This document shows, piece after piece, positions 57,412 to 64,000 of a stretch of 64,000 nucleotides of DNA. The position numbers and the translations under genes were made by a program. The DNA comes from Rhodoferax sp. (GTDB taxonomy: Bacteria > Pseudomonadota > Gammaproteobacteria > Burkholderiales > Burkholderiaceae_C): the NCBI RefSeq assembly GCF_025354435.1, contig NZ_JANXMU010000077.1, forward strand, positions 1-64,000, read 5' to 3'. The notes below the pieces were generated by a model. It had not been told where the DNA came from. It ran no database searches and was given only the letters and a program-made list of their open reading frames with translations. Every line of letters begins with the position of its first letter. Within the stretch, counting starts at the first letter, position 1.

Positions 57412-58683
57412 TCAGGTGGCAGTCTGGAAATGGAACAGCTGCACCAGCCGCCCGTTGTCTGGCTGGTTGCCAAACAGCTCGCTCACGGCGTGGAAGTAGT
57501 CGCTGCGAAAGACGACCAGGCGGTTGAAGCGCATCGGCACCTCAAACAACCATTCCCAGCGGCCATCGCGCTGCGCACGCCACTGGGCAAACGGCTGGAG
57601 CTTGTTGGGCGGCAGGTGGCGTTTTTGGAAATCCAGCAGGCTGGCGAACCCTCCGGCCTGCACGTCGGCGGCTTCCGGGCGGCGCGCCAAGCCGGTGGCG
57701 CGCTGGCGGTAAAAGCTGGTGCCGCCCTGGCAATCCTCGGGCAAGCTCAGGTACAGCACGCCGCCAAAAATATGCGGCAGCGTGGGGCTGTCCACATGCA
57801 CGTCGGCGCGGGCCTCGTCCGTGGCCAGGCTGACGCGCAGGGCCCCGTGGTCGGGCGAATCCCATTTGACAGTGCGGCCCAGCGCGTCGGCAATGCGCTG
57901 CATGGTGGCATCGCAGGTCTGGGCGGCGGTTTGCACGCCAGGGAACACGCCATTGGCCAGCAGCTGGGTGCGCTGCAGGCACAGGGCCAGGGCTTGCGCC
58001 CGAAAGGCCAACGGGTCCTCTAAAAAATCATCGATGACCAGCAGGTCGCGCTCTAGGCAGGCGGCGGCTAAATCTACGCCAGGCGCGGCGCGCAGTGCAT
58101 CCAGTGGCGGTGGCACGGGTCGGGTTTCGTGAGGTTCGGCATAGCCCAGGTTCAGGCGCTGTGCCACTTGTTTGTCGCCCAGTGCCAGCGCAAGCTGGCT
58201 GCTGGCCAGGGCCTCGGGCAGGCTCCAGCGCTGGTGCTGCAACTGGGCCAGCGCCTCGTGCCAGGTGGCTTGCTGGCCATCCAGCGCCACGGCTGCGGCA
58301 TAGCGGCGTTCGGCTTCGGCGTAACGGTTGAGCTGGATCTGCAGCGCGCCCAGCTGGGCGAGTGCTTGCGGGCTCACCGGCTCGACAGCGCAGGCAGCCT
58401 CCAGCACCGCGCAGGCCTCGTCGGTCTGCCCTTGCTGGGCCAGCACCTGCGCCAATTCCAGGCGGTAGGTAATAGCGGTGGGTTCCAGGGCAATGGCCTG
58501 GCGGACCAGTGGCACGCCTAAAACGGCCATGCCCATGGCCACGTAAGCCATGCCCATCAGGTGCAAGGCCTCGGGATGCTGAGGCTGCTCCTGCAGCGCC
58601 GACTGGTAGCAGGCAAACGCCTGGTTGGTACGGCCCTGCGCCTGGTGCGCACGGCCCTGGTTGAGCAGCTTGAGCGCCCTCAT
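57412..58683 (-). CDS. TPR protein with C-terminal DUF6445/2OG-oxygenase-like domain
   Basis: About 423 residues from ATG 58683; the upstream extension has no protein-like start. The first half is TPR: KLLNQGRAHQAQGRTNQAFA, PQHPEALHLMGMAYVAMGMA and YRLELAQVLAQQGQTDEACA. The second half is DUF6445-like with VIDDFLEDPLAFRAQALAL and WDSPDHGALRVSL, then ADVHVDSPTLPHIFGGVLYL and SDYFHAVSELFG. His-x-Asp and the distal His suggest a non-haem iron oxygenase fold, but activity is unproven. Confidence 0.8.
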   Translation of the reverse strand: MRALKLLNQGRAHQAQGRTNQAFACYQSALQEQPQHPEALHLMGMAYVAMGMAVLGVPLVRQAIALEPTAITYRLELAQVLAQQGQTDEACAVLEAACAVEPVSPQALAQLGALQIQLNRYAEAERRYAAAVALDGQQATWHEALAQLQHQRWSLPEALASSQLALALGDKQVAQRLNLGYAEPHETRPVPPPLDALRAAPGVDLAAACLERDLLVIDDFLEDPLAFRAQALALCLQRTQLLANGVFPGVQTAAQTCDATMQRIADALGRTVKWDSPDHGALRVSLATDEARADVHVDSPTLPHIFGGVLYLSLPEDCQGGTSFYRQRATGLARRPEAADVQAGGFASLLDFQKRHLPPNKLQPFAQWRAQRDGRWEWLFEVPMRFNRLVVFRSDYFHAVSELFGNQPDNGRLVQLFHFQTAT

Positions 58684-58819
58684 GCTGCTTGCCCCGAAAG
58701 AAAAAACTCTGCTTGTGTGGAAACCACGTCCACTCCCAAAACCCCCATGCGCGACTCCTGTGTGCACAGCGCCCTGCAAGCCTGCAGGAACCACTGAGCG
58801 CCCACTGTACCGCGCCGAC

Positions 58820-59881
58820 TTAAGGATTGTGTAAACCGCCCTGCCCCACATGGGCATAGGCAAACGGGTCACCCAACACCGCCAGCGCCACCGCTTGCCC
58901 CACCCGCAGGAAACGGTAGTCGTCGGCGCGGGCTCCGAGGCGGCTGCCGTCCGCCAGGCGTACCGTCAGGCGTGTGTCGCCACCCTGGAACAGGATGTCC
59001 TCCACCCAGGCTTGCACGGGGGTCGCGCCAGGCAGGGCCGAAGCGCGTATTTGCTCGGGCCGCAGCAAGAGCTGCACCGGGCCGTCTGGCACGGCGTTGG
59101 CCAATGGCAGCTGCCCCAGAGCACAGTGCGCATACCCGGCCTGCGCCATGCCGTCCAACCACACCGCCTCGCCCACAAAGTTGGCCACATCGCGGTTGGC
59201 GGGCTGGTAGTAAACCTGTTGCGGCGCGGCGGTTTGTAGCATTTCGCCGCCCCACAGAATGGCGACCTGCTGGCCCATCGCAAAAGCTTCGGCCTGGTCG
59301 TGCGTGACCAGCAGCGCCGTGGCATGAGCGGCTTGCAATGCAGCTGCCAGCGACTGCCGGGTTTCCACCCGCAAACCCGCATCCAGGCCCGAAAACGGCT
59401 CGTCCAGCAACACCAGGGCCGGGTTCGGTGCCAGGGCCCGCGCCAGGGCCACGCGCTGCTGTTCGCCACCCGACAACTGCTGGGGCGAGCGCTGCGCCCA
59501 GGCCGGTGGCAGGCCGACCATCTCCAGCAGCTCCGCCACTCGGTAGGCTGCCCGGCGCTGCGCCAGGGGCAGGCCAAAAACGATGTTGTCGGCCACCGAC
59601 AGGTAGGGAAACAAGGCGCCTTCTTGCGGCACGTAGCCAATGCGCCGCTGCTCGGTCAGCACATGCAGGCCGGTTGCGGACACCCGCACGCCGTCCAGCG
59701 TGATCTGCCCCTGGTCGGGCAGGTCAAAGCCGCAAATCAAGCGCAGCAGCGTGGTTTTTCCGCCGCCCGACGGGCCCAAAATGGCGGTCAGGCTGCCCGC
59801 CGCCACGGTCAGGCTGACATCGCGCAGCACGGCCCGCCCGGCAAAGGATTTGCCTAGGTTTTCAATCCGCAACTCAGCCAT
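58820..59881 (-). CDS. fbpC: Ferric iron ABC transporter ATP-binding protein FbpC-like
   Basis: A 353-residue ABC ATPase. Walker A is GPSGGGKTT (36-44), the signature LSGGEQQRVALARALA, Walker B LVLLDEPFSGLD and the switch LVTHDQAEAFAMGQQV. A C-terminal TOBE-like regulatory domain follows (GPVQLLLRPEQIRASALPG). It is the last gene of the operon, overlapping the permease end by eight bases. With the permease and the YY-type binding protein it is assigned to Fe(III) import. Confidence 0.9.
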   Translation of the reverse strand: MAELRIENLGKSFAGRAVLRDVSLTVAAGSLTAILGPSGGGKTTLLRLICGFDLPDQGQITLDGVRVSATGLHVLTEQRRIGYVPQEGALFPYLSVADNIVFGLPLAQRRAAYRVAELLEMVGLPPAWAQRSPQQLSGGEQQRVALARALAPNPALVLLDEPFSGLDAGLRVETRQSLAAALQAAHATALLVTHDQAEAFAMGQQVAILWGGEMLQTAAPQQVYYQPANRDVANFVGEAVWLDGMAQAGYAHCALGQLPLANAVPDGPVQLLLRPEQIRASALPGATPVQAWVEDILFQGGDTRLTVRLADGSRLGARADDYRFLRVGQAVALAVLGDPFAYAHVGQGGLHNP

Positions 59882-61409
59882 TTTTGTTTCCCAGCAGCGA
59901 CATCAGCGCCCAGGTCGCCAGCAGCGAAATGCCCACCAGCAGGGCCGCATACGGTGCCGCCGCCGCAAACGCCAGCGTCGAGGTATCAGACCACATCTGG
60001 GTGGCCAGTGTCAGGGTGCCAATCGGCGACAGCATCAAGGTGGCGGTGAGTTCGGTCACCACCGCAATGAACACCATGGCCCCCGCCGCGCACAGGCCAG
60101 GGGCCGCCAGCGGCAGTACCACGCGCAGCGCCGTGCCCCAGGCCGACAGCCCCAGTGCGCGCGCCACCTCTTCCAGCCGGGGCTGCACCTGCGCATAGGC
60201 CGCGTGCACGTTCACCAGCGCCAGCGGCAAAAAAAGTATGGCGTAGCTGACCACCAGCATCGCCGTGCTTTGGTACAGCGGCTGCAGCACGGTGATGCCG
60301 ATAGACACCACGGCCAGCGCCACCACAATGCCCGGCAGGCCCTGCGCCAGGAACACACAACGCTCCAGCAGGCTGGACCAGCGCCCCGGATAGCGCACCA
60401 GCAAGATCGCCAGCGGCAAGGCCAGGGCCGTGGTCAGCAGCGCCGCGGCCAGGCCCAGCTGCACCGAATTGGCGGTGGCCTGCCACAGCAGGGCCGCGGT
60501 GGCCAGCACCGGGGTGGTGGCATCGGCTCCGGTCTGGGTCAGCCAATAGCCAATGGCCAGCAGCGGCACGCCCAGCGCCGTGGCCACCAGCAATGCCAAC
60601 CCGCCCAGCACGGGCAGACGGGTCCAGCCCAGCCGGTACACCAGGGCGGCGCGCCGGGTGCCCCGGTCGGGCTTATGGTAGCGGGCATGGCCGCGCACGC
60701 GCGCCTCGGCCAGCAGGCACAGCACGCACAGGCCTATCAGCACACAGGCCAGCAAGGCGGCACCACTGCTGTCAAAGCTGGAGCGGTATTCGGCGTAGAT
60801 TTCGGTGGTGAAGGTGCGAAAGCGCAACAGCACAAACGCCCCAAATTCGGACAGCACCCCCAGCGCCACCAGCAGCATGCCGCCCAAAATGGCATGGCGC
60901 AGCTGCGGTAAGACAACGCGGGTAAAACAGGCCCACGGCCCCAGACCGAGCGCACGGGCGCTCTCCTCCAGCGCCGGATCCATACCGCGCAAGGCGGCCG
61001 ACACCGGTAAAAACACCAGCGGGTAGTACACGCTGCAGACCACCAGCAGTGCACCGGCAAAGTCTTGCAGATCGGCGCTGATGGACAACCAGGCATAGCT
61101 GCTGATGAACGGTGGAATCGCCAGCGGCACCGCCACCAGCAGCGCCCACACGCGGCGAAATCGCAAGGTGGTGCGCTCTACGCACCAAGCTGCCGCCGTG
61201 CCCACCAGTGCGCACACCAGCGTGGCCGCCGCCGTGATCGACAAGGTATTGAGCAGCAGCCGGCCCACCAGGGGGCGAAACAGGATTTCGCCCGCTTCCG
61301 CCAGGTCAAACTGCGTGGCATCCCAGAGCGTGGAGGCCAGGGGCAAAAACACCAGCAAGGCCGCCAGCACCCCACCGAGCAGCAAGCCCGTGGGGGTGCG
61401 ACGGCGCAT
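59874..61409 (-). CDS. fbpB: Ferric iron ABC transporter permease FbpB-like
   Basis: About 511 residues with two fused permease halves, as in FbpB/SfuB. Each half has an EAA-like loop: ALEESARALGLGPWACFTRV and RLEEVARALGLSAWGTALRV, both followed by VVLPL-type sequence. The ATG at 61409 is taken as the start. An open frame continues upstream to 61520 across the binding-protein stop, and GTG 61463 is an alternative. It forms the inner-membrane pore of the importer. Confidence 0.9.
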   Translation of the reverse strand: MRRRTPTGLLLGGVLAALLVFLPLASTLWDATQFDLAEAGEILFRPLVGRLLLNTLSITAAATLVCALVGTAAAWCVERTTLRFRRVWALLVAVPLAIPPFISSYAWLSISADLQDFAGALLVVCSVYYPLVFLPVSAALRGMDPALEESARALGLGPWACFTRVVLPQLRHAILGGMLLVALGVLSEFGAFVLLRFRTFTTEIYAEYRSSFDSSGAALLACVLIGLCVLCLLAEARVRGHARYHKPDRGTRRAALVYRLGWTRLPVLGGLALLVATALGVPLLAIGYWLTQTGADATTPVLATAALLWQATANSVQLGLAAALLTTALALPLAILLVRYPGRWSSLLERCVFLAQGLPGIVVALAVVSIGITVLQPLYQSTAMLVVSYAILFLPLALVNVHAAYAQVQPRLEEVARALGLSAWGTALRVVLPLAAPGLCAAGAMVFIAVVTELTATLMLSPIGTLTLATQMWSDTSTLAFAAAAPYAALLVGISLLATWALMSLLGNKNG

Positions 61410-61473
61410 GCTGGCGTTGACGTTGGCGTTAGTCTTCGCGTTGATGAGGGCAACAGCAGCCACAAAGATGCCG

Positions 61474-62484
61474 CTACAGCAAACCGGCCTGGCGCAGCAG
61501 CTTGGGCACTTCGATGGCATTGCCCAGCATCTCGATGCTGACGGCCGGTGGGCTTAGCTGGTCCAGGGGTTTGAGCAAGGGGTCGGCAGCAATGCCAGGG
61601 TGCAGCGGGTATTCGAAATCGACCTTGCTTTTAGCCATCAGCTGCTGGGCGCGTTCGCTCACTAGGTAGGTCAGAAACTGCTGCGCACCCTCGGGGTTGT
61701 GGGCGGTCTTGAGCACCGCCGCACCCGACACGTTGACCAAAGCCCCCACGTCGCTATTGCCGAAATGGTGCAGCGCACTGCGCGTGGCCTTGTCGCCCAG
61801 TTGCACGTGCATGCGGGCCCAGTAGTAGCTATTCAGAATGCCCACCGCCACCGAGCCCCGGTTGACCGCCGCAGCTACGCCCTCGGAATCGTCGTACATC
61901 TGGGCGTTGTCGCGCATGCCTTTGAGCCAGTTCAACGTCACGTCATGGCCTTTGAGCGCCAGCATGGCACCGACCAGGGGCAAAAAGTCTGCATCTTCGG
62001 GGGCGATGGCAATCTTGCCCTTCCAGGCCGGGCCTGCCAGGTCCAGCATGGACACCGGCAACTGTTTGGCATCCAGGAGAGTGCTGTTGTAGACCAGCAC
62101 GTTTTCACGCGCCAGCACGCCCAGCCATTGGCCAGATGGTGAGCTGGAGCGGACGGGCACTTCGGCCAGCGCAGCGGGGGCTACCTTGGCAAACATGCCT
62201 TTTTGCTCCAGCAGGGTCAGCTCAGGGGAGTTTTCAGTGAAGTACACGTCCGCCGGGGACGCTGCGCCCTCTTTCAGCAACTGGGCGGCCAACTGCGGCC
62301 CTTCGCCGTGGCGAACCTTGACCACAACGCCGGACAGTTTTTCAAAGTCCTTGACCAGCAGGTTGACCATTTGCTCATGCTGGGCACTGTACAAAATGAC
62401 GCTGGGTGCCGCCATCGCCGCCCTCGCACACAGGCTGGCCACAGTGGCCAGCAATAAAACGCGGGCGATTGCAGGGAAGTTCAT
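61474..62484 (-). CDS. fbpA: Ferric iron-binding periplasmic protein FbpA-like
   Basis: A 336-residue binding protein with signal peptide (RVLLLATVASLCARAAMAAP). Features are VILYSAQHEQMVNLLVKDFE and VRHGEGPQLAAQLLKEG, followed by SPADVYFTENSPELTLLEQK. The iron-coordinating tyrosine pair is seen in ILNSYYWARMHVQLG. ATG 62484 is the proper start. It lies 16 bp after the peroxidase gene and 64 bp before the permease, in one operon. Confidence 0.92.
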   Translation of the reverse strand: MNFPAIARVLLLATVASLCARAAMAAPSVILYSAQHEQMVNLLVKDFEKLSGVVVKVRHGEGPQLAAQLLKEGAASPADVYFTENSPELTLLEQKGMFAKVAPAALAEVPVRSSSPSGQWLGVLARENVLVYNSTLLDAKQLPVSMLDLAGPAWKGKIAIAPEDADFLPLVGAMLALKGHDVTLNWLKGMRDNAQMYDDSEGVAAAVNRGSVAVGILNSYYWARMHVQLGDKATRSALHHFGNSDVGALVNVSGAAVLKTAHNPEGAQQFLTYLVSERAQQLMAKSKVDFEYPLHPGIAADPLLKPLDQLSPPAVSIEMLGNAIEVPKLLRQAGLL

Positions 62485-62500
62485 GGTGATTCTTTCAAGA

Positions 62501-63802
62501 TTAAGCGGAGGCTGCGGCGGCTTCAAACAGAGCCGCGCCAAGGTACGAGCCAGCCTGTACGCCGGGGGGACAGGCAAAAATGCCGCTGCCGTTGTGGGTG
62601 GTGAACTGGTTCATGGTGTCCAGCCCCGCCAGGCGGTGGTTGGTCGGAATAAAACTGGTGCGCGGGTCTTTTTGGTAGCAGAAAAACAGCAACCCGGCAT
62701 CGAACTCGACCGCCTGCTTCCAGGGGGGCCAGCGTTCGGAGTGGAAGTTGCTGCCGTCGTGGTACGAATAACCGCGCCGCAGCATTTGCGTACCGCCGTT
62801 ATTGGCCGCGGCCGACAACCGGATGTGCGCCGCTTCAGGCACCACCAGTTCGCCATCGGGGTCCACGGCCTCCAGGTCGGCCGCATCGTGCTCGTGCAGC
62901 TTACCCAGTGGGGCGCCGCTGGATTTTTTGCGGCCCACCACCTGCTCCTGGAAGTCCAGCGGCATGCGGTCCCAGTGCTCCAGGGCAATGCGCACGCGCC
63001 GGACCACCATGTAGCTGCCGTCGCGCATCCAGGCCGGGCCCTCGTTGCCAACCCAGACCACGTTGCGCATCAGCGCGGCCTGGTTGGTGGCCGGGTTGTT
63101 GCTGCCGTCCTTGAAACCCATCAGGTTGCGTGGTGTTTCTTTGCGGCTGTCGCCGGTGAAACCCGTCTGGGTCCACTGCAGGCTGGCTTTGCCGTAGGCC
63201 GCGCGCGCCAACTGGCGGATGGCGTGAAAGGCCACCTGCGGGTCGTCCGCACAGGCCTGCACGCTCAGGTCACCACCGGTTTTTTCCGTGATCAGCTGGT
63301 CGCCGTTGAACTTGGGCAGATCGACCAATGCCGCCGGGCGCTGACCGGCCAGGCCGTAGCGGTCCACACCGTTTTTGCTGAACAGGCCGGGGCCGAATCC
63401 AAATGTCAGGGTCAGGTTTTCAGGCGGCAGGCCCATGGTCTCGCCCGAATCGCCGGGCAGTGGGTCGGCGCTGCCGTCCGGGGTATAGCTACCGGGATAA
63501 GCCGGTTCACCGCGGGCCAAGCGCGCCGACACCTCGGTCCACTGGCGCAGCAGGGCGATCACGTCCGCGCGCTTGTCGCTGTCCAGCGCGAACACCGCAA
63601 AATAGGTGTGCCGCTGCGCAGGCGTGAGGATGCCGCTCTGGTGCGGGCCGTGGAACGGCACGCTGGCCACAGAACCGGAGTGTGCAGCAGGTAATTTGGC
63701 AGCCTGCGCCGGACCCAGCGCCCCGGCCGCTACCGCCAGCCCCCCGGCGGTGCCAAAAAAGCCCCGGCGCGACACCTCCGCAGGTGGGTTCACGGGCTTC
63801 AT
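62501..63802 (-). CDS. efeB: Tat-exported Dyp-type peroxidase / EfeB-like deferrochelatase
   Basis: A 433-residue haem peroxidase. The twin-arginine signal is EVSRRGFFGTAGGLAVAAGA. The Dyp motif GxxDG appears as LMGFKDGSNNPATNQ, and RGYSYHDGSNFHSERWPPWK and GLLFFCYQKDPRTSFIPTNH are characteristic of EfeB. EfeB acts in the periplasm in haem iron release or peroxide-linked ferrous iron uptake. Here it is linked to a ferric FbpABC importer instead of EfeUO. The ATG at 63802 overlaps the upstream gene's stop as ATGA. Confidence 0.93.
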   Translation of the reverse strand: MKPVNPPAEVSRRGFFGTAGGLAVAAGALGPAQAAKLPAAHSGSVASVPFHGPHQSGILTPAQRHTYFAVFALDSDKRADVIALLRQWTEVSARLARGEPAYPGSYTPDGSADPLPGDSGETMGLPPENLTLTFGFGPGLFSKNGVDRYGLAGQRPAALVDLPKFNGDQLITEKTGGDLSVQACADDPQVAFHAIRQLARAAYGKASLQWTQTGFTGDSRKETPRNLMGFKDGSNNPATNQAALMRNVVWVGNEGPAWMRDGSYMVVRRVRIALEHWDRMPLDFQEQVVGRKKSSGAPLGKLHEHDAADLEAVDPDGELVVPEAAHIRLSAAANNGGTQMLRRGYSYHDGSNFHSERWPPWKQAVEFDAGLLFFCYQKDPRTSFIPTNHRLAGLDTMNQFTTHNGSGIFACPPGVQAGSYLGAALFEAAAASA

Positions 63803-64000
63803 TGCGCCAGCACGAGCGTGTTGACGTCGTCTTCCACGTAATAAAAGCTGCCGCCCCCAGCGTGCATGGCCAGGCCAAACAGGTCGCCATTGCCGGGCGG
63901 GGTTTGGGCCTTGTTGGCATCGATCCACTTGGCGTAGAGCTGGGTGCCGGTGGCGGGGTCAATCTCAATCACCTTGCCGTTCAGACCGTTGGTCACCAGC
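63799..64000 (-). CDS. Beta-propeller-like protein, C-terminal part only
   Basis: The window cuts this gene, and only about 66 C-terminal residues are seen: LVTNGLNGKVIEIDPATG, QLYAKWIDANKAQTPPGNGD and LFGLAMHAGGGSFYYVEDDV. The blade-like NGKVIEIDPATG repeat suggests an NHL/SMP-30 or PQQ-type propeller. Its TGA overlaps the efeB start, so it heads or precedes the iron operon. The full function cannot be judged. Confidence 0.6.
   Translation of the reverse strand, partial: LVTNGLNGKVIEIDPATGTQLYAKWIDANKAQTPPGNGDLFGLAMHAGGGSFYYVEDDVNTLVLAQ

Noticed and set aside
59640-60911. A 423-codon plus-strand frame over fbpB
   Set aside because: Arg/Gln/His-rich shadow of the permease; no start signal or domain.
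1-64000. Insertion sequences, integrases, tRNA genes or CRISPR arrays
   Set aside because: I looked for transposase or integrase motifs, tRNA-like cloverleaf segments and regular direct repeats with spacers and found none; the short dispersed repeat does not have array spacing.

Overview
This 64 kb window looks like a chromosomal segment of a GC-rich betaproteobacterium, most likely Burkholderiales close to Comamonadaceae (Rhodoferax, Acidovorax or Polaromonas type). That placement is inferred from GC-rich third codon positions, many LysR divergons, the zapA-6S RNA arrangement, a TIGR04438-like Trp-rich small protein and the gene families present. No species can be named from the sequence alone. 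I saw no tRNA, rRNA, CRISPR array, intact insertion sequence or prophage.

Layout. 0-7.5 kb: a cut-off epimerase, DinB, a DUF898/M48 membrane pair, the metR/metE divergon, a decayed acetyltransferase and a frameshifted uracil-DNA-glycosylase-like gene. 7.6-18 kb: an accessory catabolic cluster holding a LysR regulator, two VOC proteins, an amidohydrolase, a ketopantoate-reductase-like enzyme, MaoC, a CaiB-type CoA transferase, two shikimate-dehydrogenase paralogues, an atypical SDR, a type II dehydroquinase paralogue and an AEC transporter. Two of its divergent promoters share an AATGC-N12-GCATT palindrome. 18-27.7 kb: a LysR gene broken by one stop codon, an MFS exporter, a Kv-like channel, an orphan contractile-tail tube protein, further regulators and transporters, a structured intergenic element and an AT-richer orphan gene. 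27.8-36.6 kb: a cobalamin uptake and salvage operon on the minus strand behind a cobalamin riboswitch, whose genes mostly overlap by ATGA or GTGA. 36.6-41 kb: zapA locus, 6S RNA, and a three-subunit FAD dehydrogenase whose catalytic subunit carries an in-frame stop. 41-47.7 kb: a c-di-GMP gene pair, a malonyl-CoA-synthetase-like gene, lgt and a hydroxypyruvate-isomerase remnant. 48-51.1 kb: the most exciting locus, a STAND NTPase with eight 46-residue TPR-like repeats next to a small helical protein. The two carry matching RHIM/BASS-like amyloid motifs, at the N-terminus of the receptor and the C-terminus of the presumed effector. 51-58.7 kb: housekeeping and accessory genes, including ilvD. 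58.8-64 kb: a ferric-iron ABC transporter operon with a Dyp-type peroxidase and a cut-off beta-propeller-like gene.

A short (about 32-37 bp) hairpin-forming repeat is scattered through the window, mostly at the 3' ends of convergent genes. It also lies inside cobU and, more degenerately, forms the end of cbiB. Several loci show recent decay: two single in-frame stop codons, one homopolymer frameshift and three heavily deleted gene remnants, two of them touching this repeat.
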